Shown here piece by piece: positions 21,595 through 33,050 of a stretch of DNA of 64,000 bases (position 1 is its first letter; each line of letters opens with the position of its first letter). The DNA lies in the NCBI GenBank assembly GCA_015680905.1, contig CM027381.1, positions 50,782,501 to 50,846,500 on the forward strand, read 5' to 3'. The notes under the pieces are model-generated. The model was not told the DNA's origin, ran no database searches, and saw only the letters and a program-made list of their open reading frames with translations. The DNA comes from Coptis chinensis. Taxonomy: Eukaryota > Streptophyta > Magnoliopsida > Ranunculales > Ranunculaceae. A program made the translations under genes and the position numbers.

Positions 21595-22811
21595 AGGGTG
21601 TCGGCTCAACCATATAGCAAAATAGGACTCCGCTTAGGGCCCCCAAATATAATCCACCCACCCACTATTGTTTTTCATTTATTTTTAACCGTTAGATAAA
21701 CGTTTTTACATTATATTGGGAAGTTGGAAACTAGAAAATCACGTCAAAATAATGTTAAACACTTAAACTCCTTCGGTTCTCTCGTCTTCTCCAACAAAAA
21801 ATAGCACATCTCCATAACTGATTAAAGTTCTCTCTTCATCACCCTATAACAAATAATCAAGTATAACGCCAACAATTTAATCTTGGGTGATTTTGAGTTA
21901 TCCCCCTAAACTTATGTCGCGTTTTGTGTTTAACCCCCAAATTTTGAAACTTCACAATTAGACCCCCAATCTGTCTCAGACCTCTAACAAAACTGTTCAT
22001 TTTTTTCATAATGCCCAAACTACCCCTTTCTTCCCCAACAATATAATCAACTCTCCACACACCTTTTAATTACCTCAACTGAAATTAAGAACAAAAAAAT
22101 ACCCTTTTTATCCAAATCAAATTAGCCCCAACCTCAATTTCAACACTTAATATGATTCTAATCAGATTAGCAACATATACACAAGCAATAAACAAACATC
22201 GAAATTACACTAAATGAAACAACAATTTACCTTGAATTGAGCGGAAAGGAGATGTAGAGACAGGGAATTGAGTTGGGCACTCTGGTATTGCAGCAAAGAG
22301 AGAGAAAATAATTTGGGGAAATTGGGGATTTTTTTTAAGAGGGAAAAAAAGTTTTTAGGGATTTGAGGGGAAAAACAATTTGCTCCGCAAATTTCTTGAA
22401 AGGGTAGTTTGGGCATTATGGAAAAAAATGAACAGTTTTATTAAAGGTCTGAGACAAATTGGGGGTCTAATTGTGAAGTTTCAAAATTTGGGAGTTAAAC
22501 ACAAAACGCGACATAAGTTTGGGAGGATAACTCAAAATCACTCTTTAATCTTACCTCTATCATTCTTTTGTTTTCTATGGTTTTTCTTTTTATATATATA
22601 TAAATTTATTGAAGTTTCAAGTTTGTGCGAAGATTATTCAAGAAATAATAAATAAAATACTTGGATCATATGAAATAACGTAAACAAATCAATAAGATGT
22701 ATGTTGTGAAAAAAAAATAAAAGATATAACAATTTTTATTGGTATATATTAATCAAAGAAGATCTCCTATTCGAACTTTACTTAGGGCTGATTATCTTGA
22801 GCCGCCTCTGA
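21595..22811. mobile_element. Non-autonomous hAT element with a nested Mutator-like element
   Basis: The left end is AGGGTGTCGGCTCAA and the right end, from the other strand, is TCAGAGGCGGCTCAA. It is flanked by identical 8-bp copies of GAACATGG (21587-21594 and 22812-22819). No transposase is present. About half the length is a later insertion (21885-22543). The CCGCTTAGGGCCCCC word near its left end matches the style of the hAT element at 15858-16334. Confidence 0.85.
21885..22543. mobile_element. Mutator-like non-autonomous element with about 150-bp TIRs
   Basis: The ends are GGGTGATTTTGAGTTATCC and, from the other strand, GAGTGATTTTGAGTTATCC. The arms stay similar for about 150 bp (ACTTATGTCGCGTTTTGTG in both). 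It is flanked by identical 9-bp copies of TTTAATCTT (21876-21884 and 22544-22552). The centre has no recognisable gene. Open frames in the two arms are mirror images and not genes. It is nested inside a hAT element. Confidence 0.9.
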
Positions 22812-22819
22812 GAACATGG

Positions 22820-23098
22820 TTTCTGCTTAACTTTTGGCAAAACCACTAACATTAATGTTGGACGGGGAATCTAGTAACTTGCTTCCCAAGTTTAATACAA
22901 AAGACAATTGTACTTCATTAAGACTTATAAATTGTTAATTGTTGTCATGTGCAAAGGCACATGTGACATGCCAATGTGTCACTGCACCCTGATTGGTTTC
23001 ATGGAATGTAGATCCTCAAGCTAGAATATAAATTCATTGACTTTGAAACTATAACTTGTATATATTAGTATATTATTACTTGTCTTTTATGGTCAAAT

Positions 23099-23146
<48 letters not shown>

Positions 23147-24954
23147 GGTGTTGCTTCATGCATGTAAACCCCTCCCCTTCATGTCGTACTATAAAACCTC
23201 CCTATTTCTGATGCCTCGTGACATAAACTCCCTATTTTTGTGATTATACAAAAATCACGATCTCTTTCTTATCTTTCAATCTATTTCTATTTCTCTTTTA
23301 CCCTTTGTAAAAAAAACCCCCCATTTTCATTCCTTAGTTTCTCTCCTTTAATCAATTTCCATCTTCTTCAATCATTTAAACGAAAAAGAACACTAATTCA
23401 ACTTTGATAACACACAATTCAATATTAAAATTAGAAGAATAAGTTTCGGCGATGAAGAAATTAGGTTTGATGAAAAAGAAACATTTTTCAACAATGAATA
23501 AATCAAGTTTAACAATGAAGAAACATAGTTTCATTATGAAGAAACATGATTCTACTATGAAAAATCACTCTCTTTCTCATTTCGATTGATTGTTGTGAAT
23601 CTTTGTTTTTGTTTTATTGATTTTTCTTTCTTCTCCCTAATTTAAATAAATTGGGTTCCCGTGACTATGTAAATTTGTTTTCGCATAGAAATTTAAGTAT
23701 GCAAATTTATTTTTACATATTAATTTTTCTCAGCAGATCCCGTGACTGACTATGTAAATATGGTTTTACATAATCGTTTTGGTATGCAAATTTATTTTTA
23801 CATAATGATTTTTATGTGCGGGTGTGAGTCTATAACTATGTAAATTTGTTTTTATATGGACATTTCAGTATGCAAATTTATGTTTACATAGTGATTTCTC
23901 TGCATATCTCATGACTATGTAAATTTGTTTTTACATAATCATTTTAGTATGTAAATTTATTTTTACATAATGATTTTTATGTGCGGGTGTGAGTCTATGA
24001 CTATGTAAATTTGTTTTTACATGGAAATTTCAGTATGCAAAATTATTTTTATATAGTAATTTTTCTCTGCAAATTTATTTTTACATACTGATTTTCAATG
24101 AAAATTTAATTTTTACATATTGATTTTATATTAGAGATGTTTGTGTTCTAAAGAATTTTGATTCAGCGATATCATTGCTTGACATATCTTGTGTGATATA
24201 GGTTCTCCCATTGCGCCACAAACGAGTGTTGGATCTTGTTTATTTTGAGTAACAAGTGTTGGATCTACAAATCTACAATCATATTTACTTTTTCTTTTTA
24301 GTGTTCCAATCATTTATTCTTATTTTTTTCCATTTCAATTTTTTTTGAAGATAGAAATTTAATCTTCGTGTTTTTTGGGGGTTTTTTTTTTCCGATGGAA
24401 AGAGGATATAGAAGGAGAGAACGTGGATCTTTTGGAGGTGGAGGGGTATTTTGGTCAGTTTCTGATTTTGGTTTTGCATTTTAAAAAACAGGGTTTTTTT
24501 TATCACTATGTCCATGTAAAGGGGGTTTTTATGTAGCCAGTTGAAGGTAAAGGGAGATTAAACGCAAAACCTGATGGAGAAACTGTACACAATATCAAAT
24601 TATCTCTACTAATATATAATGACGCTTGCCCCTCCCCCGAGCCGCCCAAAAAAAGGAGCCAAACAGTGACGGCTAATCCGAGCTGTCAGGAACTTTGATA
24701 GGATAAATGACACTTATGCCCTAACTACAAAACAAAAATAAGCTATGGGCATTAGGGACAAAAAAGTATATTTTTAAATTTTTAAAAAAGTGCATTAGAG
24801 ACTCGCCAACCAATTTTGTCCCCAAATTTGGGGTTTTTTTTTTTGGCCCTACCAAACTAACTTTGTGGATGGTCAGTAACTTCGCCTATAAATTTTAAAA
24901 CAAAACATTAGGGGAAAAAATGTAATTTAAATTTTAAAAAGTTGTACCCACGTG
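22820..24954. other. Intergenic, simple and tandem repeats
   Basis: No gene seen. A run of 41 T occupies 23102-23142. From 23662 to about 24120 a loose tandem repeat of 79-88 bp carries GACTATGTAAATTTGTTTTTAC and ATGCAAATTTATTTTTACAT words, with every second unit also carrying ATGTGCGGGTGTGAGTCTAT. The rest is AT-rich. Confidence 0.6.
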
Positions 24955-26095
24955 TAGCGGTGCCAACGGGTTGGTTTTGGATCGGGCTTTAGCGGTTTCT
25001 GTTTGGATTATACTATTTGTGGTTCTATCAGTTTCAGCTCTCAACATTTTTAGTATGAGAATTATAGAACCCAATCCAAAACCATCAAAACCCATGGTTT
25101 TTTTTTTATCGGTTTCGGTTCTAATTCGGGTCTTTATTATTTATTATGATTATTAAACAATTTCAATCATTTAAACACTAAAACTTGTTTTCATTTTTAT
25201 TTTTTTCTTTTCCTAGATGATAATATTTTATGTATAATTAGTGATGTATCAACAATCATATTTAAATCAATCTATGAACATATATCAATCATATACGTTA
25301 AAACATTTACCATTCATGTGATAATTTCAAGCTTAATTTGATATAGAAATTAAAATAATCAAATATCTAACCCCAAAAATTTGATTTTTTTTTACGTGCA
25401 TACACATATATTTGTTTCCTTGTATTAACTCCATCGTGCATGTACACGTGCAATCACATATATTTGCTACCTTGATATATTTTACGTGCATATACATATA
25501 TTTGTACATGTATATTAACTCACATTTTAAATCGAATATGCGACTACATGTGTATTACAATTACATCTCACCACTAATTTTTAACATGAACATTATATAT
25601 TGGTTTATAATAAGTGCGTGTATCACAATATATCAAGCATGTGTATCCTATTTAAATATACACGTGCATAAGTTAATAAATCTAAAATGTATTAGTTAAT
25701 TCATAATATACACGTTGACATTATTATTAACATCTATGATACACTTGTTTAACGTATTGTTATAAAATATACATTTAACAACACACATTCACTATTATAC
25801 TATATATATTTAATAGGCTTTTATACGTAAAAAACATATTTTACATTATAATGTATGAGTTTGATTATTTTAAATGTAATATAATACTAAATTTTATATA
25901 TCGAAATCATAATAATCGGTTTCGATTCGGATACCTACGAGTTTTTTACTATTCGGTTCTATGGTTTCGGTTATTTATCGATTCGGTTCTTAATGACCCA
26001 TTTTAAATGGGTCTAACATTTTAAGGCCCAAAACCAGAACATTCGGTTTTGGTTCCGATTCGGTTCCAGATAATCGGTACCCATTGGCACCCATG
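24955..26095. mobile_element. Non-autonomous hAT element (1.14 kb)
   Basis: The left end is TAGCGGTGCCAACGGG and the right end, from the other strand, is CATGGGTGCCAATGGG. The flanks are CCCACGTG and CCCAAGTG, an 8-bp duplication with one change. The subterminal parts are rich in CGGTTT and CGGTTC words; the middle is AT-rich and noncoding. Open frames inside it are not supported as genes. Confidence 0.75.
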
Positions 26096-26636
26096 CCCAA
26101 GTGATTGAGAAATGAGAATTGTCATCTTCGAATCTCTTGCCTCCAAACTAAAATCACGGCCCACATAAGTTGCATAGGACTGTTATAATTGAAAACTCCA
26201 ACTTGGATAACTGATTAGCTTTATCGTCCAGCCTTTAAACAGAGGGGGATGGTTAGAGCATCTCTAGGTGGTAGTATAACATGTATTTTTCTTTATATTT
26301 GAAGAAAAAATTCGGAATTTCCCGGAATTCCATCTCTAAGTGGCCTCATTCATGGTCGCATAACCTGCCTGTTCGCATTCTTGTTCGCAAATTTGGAGGT
26401 TTGGATGCGGATGCGGAGCGACAATAGTAATGTCGCCCCACTTTTTTGACTTTGACCACAACTACGGCGCGCCACTACCATTGTCGTGCGACACTACTAC
26501 TGGTGCGCGCTACTCCTAATGTCACGTGCTCCAACGGGCAAAAAATGGCCGGATTTCTACATCCATATATCTACACTCATCTCCTTCTTCATTTTCACAC
26601 ACAACACTCTCAACCATTTCACACACAACACTCTCA

Positions 26637-27775
26637 ATGTCACAACCAAAACAAGGAAGGGGTCCAAGTTGGACAAATGAAGAAAACATTGCTCTTACTA
26701 AAGTGTGGATTGAGATTGGAGAAGATCCTATAGTAGGGAATGATCAATCGGGTCAAGTTTATTGGGAACGAATTATGGCTAGGATGAATGAAATTCAAGG
26801 TTTTGACCGCAACCGTAAGTGGAAGGGAGTCTCACAACGTTGGTCGATTATTTTACCGTTCTTCAACAAATATCATGCTATACTAAGAAAGCTTGAAGAA
26901 CAACCTCCAAGCGGGTGGGGACGGAAGACATTTAAGAAGTTTTCTCGCCGTTTAATTTATACTTCGTTTAATTTATACTTCGTTTTATATACTACTTGAT
27001 ATTAATTTTTTTTTTTAATAAACGTAGTTTTCAGACGCAGCAACAACTTTTGCGGCTACTACTGGAAAACCATGGATATGGCAAGATTGTTATAATCTAG
27101 TCAAAAATACGCTAAAGTGGCAAAAGAACTTCGATTCACGCGAATCCAAACGCTTTGCTCCAAGACCAAAGAAGAAAGCAAAATCCGAAGATGTTGAAGG
27201 TTTCGATTCTTCACCCTCAACCCCAACCCCTTCAATGCCTTACTCTACCCCTTCACCTTCACTGTACTCAGAATACGATCCTAGCAGTACCGAAGGTTTT
27301 TTGGAGAGGTCGGTCGGTAGGAAGCAGAGCAAAGAAATTGAGAAGAACAAGAAAGTTGCTTCTACTATCGAGGGTAATGTTGCCACTGCTAAAAATATGG
27401 ATGAATTTCTTGAAGCTTTTAAAGAAAGTTGAAGAAATAAAGAAGATATTCAAAATGAGCAATTTCAAAGTATGATGAAATTGAAGCAAGAGAAGACACA
27501 AAAAAAAGTTATTTTTGAAGCAAGAAAAACTCTGTGTTAGAGAGGAGGAAAATGAGACTAGGTTGTTGGCAATGTCACTTGACAGTGTTAATCCTCGTTT
27601 GCGAAGGGTTTTAGAGCTAAAACAAGATGCAATTGTAGCTAAATATGAAAAAAAAAAAAAAAAAAAAAGGCTGGACCAAGTAATACAAATGATGCTTCCA
27701 ACAACGAATAAGCCAATGATGAAGAAAATGATGACTGGCTTGATAACTAGAGTAACTCTAGTAGTATGTAATAAG
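26637..27775 (+). pseudogene. PIF/Harbinger ORF1-like protein (Myb/SANT and NAM-associated C-terminal domain)
   Basis: ATG at 26637 (MSQPKQGRGPSW) opens a trihelix/Myb-like domain: SWTNEENIALTKVWIEIG, YWERI and RNRKWKGVSQRW. An intron follows (its acceptor is probably TTTTCAG at 27028-27034). The second exon has KPWIWQDCYNLVKN..KW and, after a proline/serine-rich spacer, a NAM-associated C-terminal region (SLDSVNPRLRRVLELKQDAIV). In Harbinger elements this DNA-binding protein works with the transposase. A stop at 27430 and a frameshift at an A-run (about 27650-27668) break it. The exon 1 donor is not certain. Confidence 0.8.
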
Positions 27776-27922
27776 GGTGATATGTATTAGTTGTCGTTCT
27801 ATTAATAAAAATTGCAATTCATTTGCTAAATCAAAGGAAGTAAATTCTAAATCACACAATATAATAATAATCACACAACATATTACACAAGATAATAATA
27901 ATCACACAACATATCAAAATGA

Positions 27923-30231
27923 TCAAATGAACAATTCTAAATCACACAACATAATAATAATCGTTATACAACAACCTCCTAAACTGTCATACATTCGCCT
28001 CCTCTGCCGTGAACTCCTCCTCGACTGTCCTTGTGCTGAACTCTCCGTCTGGCCATGCTGTGATGAACTCACCCTTGTGCGATCAATCTAAGCCTGTAAC
28101 TCATCAATTTGGCGTTGTAAATCGTCATAATCCACATGAGCCTGGGAAAGAAGTCTCTCTCTCTCAACACTGTAGGCAAATACCGAGGAGCGCAAGCCAT
28201 CATTTACACGAATGCTTGTCTCATATCTCATGCGTAGGTCATCCTGAAATAATTATTCATTAATAATTTATGATATTTTCATAATAAACAAAAATAATAA
28301 ACCAAAACCAATAAAAATAATTACCAAAGATAGATGTCCAAGGTCAGGCTCTAATTGTACGACGCGAGTGTCATCAATAGAAGAAATGGGCTGGTAAATC
28401 GTCTGGCCACTCGGATCGCTCAAACTGAAAACCCAAGGCCACTCGGAGGGAGGGGATCCGTATTTGGAACAAATGTGTATACAGTCCAGCTGAAACGCGT
28501 CGGCGGACGGGCCGGGCCAATCTGGAATTTACGTCTGACACCCAAATTGCTAACCGTATGAATGTTGCCTGTACGACCTACAGCTGGGAGCAAATGACTA
28601 ATAGATACCCTAAACCAGTAATGGTAGTACTGCTCATAAGTCCGCAGAATGTAACTAGGTCGAAGCCCACAGAGCCAAGTCCAATGCACGTTACTCTCGA
28701 TGACTTGCTCTAAAGTCATGTCCTTAGCCTCTGATACATGGGTAGGCGGATCAGGGGGGATACTAAAGTATGGTGTGAGCTGTCTGTAACATCTATCCCC
28801 TAAATACCACTCCATATCACTCCCACAAGTGAATACCATCCTCCTATGAGAAATGAACAATGCATATCTACAGTCATTCGCGCCGATGTGCACAGATGTC
28901 CTCCAAGGCCTCCAAACAATAGAAGCCTGTGTGCTAAGCTCGATCTGGGTTCGGACAGAAGTTATGTTATGACTGATCTCACTGGTCAGACGAGCTCGAC
29001 GAGGTCCGTGCCAAGCCCTGAGCCTCGGCCTCTCATCGGTATACTCTGTGAGGATAGGATTTGCAGCACGGAAATACTCATAAAATCATACCTCTAAGAG
29101 AATGACAAACCCTCCCATCTGGGGACTACTGACAACACCAGTCTGCCGAGAAGCCCTATCTAAACAACGCAACAAATGACCGTATATGGCTCCACCAAAA
29201 TCAATACCGCCCAACTCATGCAAGTGCTCAAAGTTGGCTAGATATCCCGAGTTAATCATGGAATGGCCAGAAGGAAAAAAGAAGACACCCATCAAATACA
29301 TACAGAAAGCTCTTACATACTCATCAACATGTGTTTGACCATCATCAGAATCAAGTGACAAATAATCTATTAAAAACTGCAATCCTGAATCAGTAGTCAA
29401 CGGTATAATGTATGCAGCCTTGATACCAGAAATCCTAACACCAGCACTGTCATATGACTTCTCGGTCAGACAAGGGAAGAAAGTCATCATTTGGGCACAA
29501 CTCTGGAATTCAGTGCTACATCTCAACGGATTACCTAATCCTATACTCAAACCAGATATCATGCAAAAATCTAATGGAGTGAAACCCAACTCTCCCTGAG
29601 GGAAGTGAAAAGTATGTGTACTATCCCACTATCTCTCAACTAAACCATTAATAACTCCTTGAATGTCAGCCTTATTGTAAGGGATGTCAACTAGATGAGC
29701 AAAGGGAGTCGCTAAAATTGCATCTCTAACATGGTCAAGTGCACCGACTTTCTTAATATCATCCCACCACGTCTTAAGCGCACGTGGAATGCACCGAACC
29801 CGATACATAACACATCTCTGATCTACGCAAAATGAAACTAAAATTAAAAAAATAAAAATAAAAATGTACGTATTGAACTACTAAAATTAACTACTACTAC
29901 TACTACTAATTTATGAAATTAAAATACATACATGTTATTCAATAACAACTCTTGAGACATGTCTATCAAGAAACCTCTTAGACACCGGCCTAAGATGGCT
30001 GAAATCAATAGCCTCCGCAGGAAATTCAAAATCGACTTGCTGATATTGAAGCAGCAATGGATCGTCAGTCTCAGCTCCCTGATTTCCAGCTCCAGAAGTG
30101 GTTGGTTCATCATCTAGATCACCAATGGGATTGTTCCAAACGTACGGACTATTACCACTATTTTCTTCCTCCTCACCGTCACCACTCTATTGTGTTTGGT
30201 TATTATAGACGTATTCATCGTCGGAACTCAT
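27923..30231 (-). pseudogene. Plant mobile domain (PMD, MAIN-like) gene of element 2
   Basis: Start ATG at 30231 (MSSDDEYVYNN), acidic N-terminal exon (to about 29930). The main exon (29826 to about 28335) holds the PMD: LKTWWDDIKKVG, THTFHFPQGELGFTPLDFCMISGLSIGLG, GIKAAYIIPL, VDEYVRAF, FYEYFRAANPIL, WRPWRTSVHIG, WYLGDRCYRQLTPYF and HLLPAVGRTGN. It ends QLEPDLGHLSL at a splice donor. The last exon (28249 to 27923) is a coiled coil (YDDLQRQIDELQ) and an RRSSRQRRR tail. Stops replace residues at 29629 and 29086 (both at positions of conserved W), and there are two more in the end exons and one frameshift near 28425. It is collinear with the element-1 PMD gene. Confidence 0.82.
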
Positions 30232-30324
30232 TTTTTTCCTAGAACTAGAGTTACTTAAGTTGAAAAAAAAGTTGTGAAATGACAAAAGCTCGACTGTCGC
30301 GCGACATTATATTATACATAGCAC

Positions 30325-30362
30325 GCGACATTAGTACTGGCGCGCGCCAGTGCTAATGTCGC
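30325..30362. repeat. 38-bp near-perfect CpG-rich palindrome in the right subterminal region of element 2
   Basis: GCGACATTAGTACTGGCGC is followed directly by its reverse complement with one change. The centre CTGGCGCGCGCCAG is a perfect palindrome. The half-site GCGACATTA recurs at about 30300 and, as GCGACAATAGTAATGTCGC, at about 26419 near the other end. It is a candidate binding site for ORF1 or a transposase. Confidence 0.7.
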
Positions 30363-30470
30363 TCAGGGTGGGCCCGTCAAGTGAATTTGCTCGCGAAATT
30401 TGCAACCAACTTCTTTAAATTTTTTCTTCAAATATGAAGAGTATGCTACCACCACCTAGATATGCTCTTT

Positions 30471-31353
30471 TATACTTATATATATGAACTCTATCTTATG
30501 GTGACTCCAAAATGACTACATCACTAAATACAATAAATTAAAATCTGATTTTTGGTGGAGATATTTTCCACACAGTAGAGATCATTCTCACAAAAAATCA
30601 CTTCATTTTTTAAAATGTACAGCCTTGTCAAAAAACTGTTTAGAATGTTATAAAATTATTTAGCAACCTTGCTTTTTTTTAATTTTATAACAACTTTTGA
30701 CAAAGTTAAGCATATTCAATTAAGCTAATTTTTTGTGGATGTGTTCTCTATTATGCGATGTATATCTCTATAAAAAAAATTAGCCCACAATTCATTTTGT
30801 AAGTCCACTTTTAAGAATAGAATAACTTTGGAGTCACTATAAGGTGGAGTTCATATAACCATCCCCTTCAAACAACCATATGTATCTACCTTTTACCATG
30901 TTGATTCCCATGAGAATTGAGTCGCATAGACAATTTCCTTAACCTCATTTGATGTGGTGATTGTCAAGCAGTTGATAAGATGGGAAGGACCGAAGGATGC
31001 ATGTATGCAATAGAGGAATTCCAGTTGTATTTTGTCATATGAACAAGTACTTTTCCATATTAGATACGCAGCCAAATAACACTTCATGATTGCTCGATCT
31101 CCTGCCTCCATGTGGAATTATTGAGGATGATTATGTTATTGCAATGCTACCAGCCTCCTTATTGTTGGTATAACATGATCTGTAGGAGACTAATGACCCA
31201 TCCACCACAAAGAGCGGGTCCATGACCAAAATTAGTCCCATGACAACCAATTTGTCCCAAACTACTGGGTTGAGAAGACTGCCGATCCACTGCTCCCACT
31301 GTTATTTTTCCTTGATGATCTTTGTAACATTTCGATTATGCATGAATGTTTGG
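30471..31353. other. Intergenic
   Basis: AT-rich, no gene or repeat recognised. Confidence 0.5.
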
Positions 31354-32026
31354 TAGGGGTGCCAATTTTTTTCGAAAATCCGATTTTTCCAAATTCCAAT
31401 CCAATATTTTTTTTTTCAAATTTGGCAATGATAATTGTGTTTTGATATTTGAAATTTTGATATATGATTTTTCCAAAAAATAACTGGATCGGAATTGGAT
31501 GTGTTTTCAAAATCCGATCCGATCCGATTTTCAATTAATTTCAAAAAATTTAATATATAGTTGTCTATTTCATATAATTATTAAATTAAAACTAGAGATA
31601 ATTTACAAACCAAATAAAAACCCTAGAGAAATAGAACATTGTCTCTCTCTCACAACTTCAAGAAATCAATATTATCATTCTAGTACATGTCTCTCTTTCT
31701 CTCATCTTCCTATATACTGAATTAATATATTAACATGAAGAAAAAACTTATTGAATGAACGTTTTAAAATGTCTAATTAACTTGTTTACTGAATTAATAC
31801 ATTTCAAAATGATTGCTAAAAAAATATATTAACTGTATAAAAAATGGTTATCCTAAAATAGAATCCGATTATATAATTCAAATTTCCGATTTACTTTCGA
31901 ATTTTGCCGATTCTAAATTTTTTGAAAATTTTCTGATTTTCTGAATTTGGGAAGAATATTGTCATCTGAATTTTGAAAATAGAGAAATTTTTCAAAAGCC
32001 CTTTATCCGATCCGAAGTCACCCCTA
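31354..32026. mobile_element. Non-autonomous hAT element (673 bp)
   Basis: Ends TAGGGGTGCCA and, from the other strand, TAGGGGTGACT. Flanks ATGTTTGG and GTGTTTGG form an 8-bp duplication with one change. Subterminal parts carry repeated GATCCGAT and ATCCGATT words. Noncoding. Confidence 0.8.
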
Positions 32027-32390
32027 GTGTTTGGACTAGAAATTTACAAACACAGTTAGAGTTGTGAGAAGTGGTTGGATTGAAAGAGAAGGCCGGTGAG
32101 ACTGAATCTTTGAAGTCTACGTACGTACCAAAGTCCAGAAACATAGATTAAGTCTCAACAGTGTTGCATGCGTAGTTCTGAAAGTGAGAGCAAACTCTTT
32201 TATGAGAAAGATCCGAATTCCAGTACCCTATAACCCCCAAACCTTTGAAGATTTGGTTAATATTTTTCTCCTTACTAAGATATATTCTTTCTTACTTATA
32301 TGTTATCTATGTTGACATAAACGTGCATATTTAATTAAATATGTGCCAGATACATTTGTAAACATTTGAATCTAGACCAAGTCCGGACAA

Positions 32391-32475
32391 ATGTTGGGCC
32401 GGATCCGAAAAAGTGTTGGGTTGGATCCGAAAAGACGTTGGGCTGGATTCGAAAAGATGTTAGGCCGGAGTCAAA
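32391..32475 (+). repeat. Short tandem repeat, about 24-26 bp units
   Basis: Four degenerate copies of a GTTGGGCCGGATCCGAAAA-type unit in a row. Confidence 0.6.
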
Positions 32476-32724
32476 ATCTGGATCCTGATAGTATGACTAT
32501 AACACATGTTTACCTTGAGTTGTGGATTGGTGGCATGCACCATGACCAGATATATCATAGCATGAATAATTATGATGTCGTGGTCCGAAACATACTGCTT
32601 TCTCCTTGTTTTTGTCGTGACCAATATTTCATTTTCAGTATTAAAATGGGTTGGCAGCCCCATTTTCTCATTCGATAATTTGTTTTCCTATTATACAAGA
32701 AGTACTGCAACAATACTATTTTTT

Positions 32725-33050
32725 TTTGTCTAGACCACCCACATTTGTAAACATCATGGTTTATACCCCATTTCGTTTGACTTCCATTCCAATTCCGTTA
32801 GTATTCCAAAATTACCCCTAAAAAAGAGTCCTTATTAATTTTTTTTTTCTTTCTTATTTACACTTAAAAAAAGTTGTTGTTAAATACCTGTTATGCCTTT
32901 GGTTCAGAAATAATTTTGGTTTTAGGTGAAATACCAATGAAATTGGGATAGAAGTCAAACGGAGTGAGAGGTAAATCATGATGTTTACAAATGTAGGGAT
33001 TTTATTATAAACTAGAGACAAATGTAGGGGGTTGAGACAAATTAACTCTT
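32725..33050. mobile_element. Foldback (MITE-like) repeat, about 325 bp
   Basis: An inverted pair of about 85 bp. The left arm has ACATTTGTAAACATCATGG and CGTTTGACTTCCATTCC; the right arm, from the other strand, has ACATTTGTAAACATCATGA and CGTTTGACTTCTATCCC. The outer ends sit in T-runs, so no informative target duplication can be read. Confidence 0.6.

Larger units (their letters stand above)
26256..30467. mobile_element. PIF/Harbinger-like TIR element with ORF1 and a plant mobile domain gene (element 2)
   Basis: The left end GAGCATCTCTAGGTGGTAG and, from the other strand, the right end GAGCATATCTAGGTGGTGG begin inverted repeats of about 55 bp; both reach TATTTGAAGAAAAAATT. The left flank is TTA (26253-26255). 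The right flank is TTTTA, so the 3-bp duplication is imperfect or shifted by two T. Inside are a Harbinger-type ORF1 (+, 26637-27775) and a PMD gene (-, 27923-30231) facing each other. GCGACAWTA-type palindromes lie near both ends. No DDE transposase is visible. At 4.2 kb it is compact and otherwise uninterrupted, which makes it the best reference for element 1. Confidence 0.82.

Noticed and set aside
25412-25699. 95-codon open frame
   Set aside because: Low-complexity AT-rich DNA inside a non-autonomous hAT element; no domain.
2069-30467. PMD elements as Mutator-like elements
   Set aside because: Flanks support 3-bp TAA or TTA duplications, not 9-bp ones, and element 2 carries a Harbinger-type ORF1.
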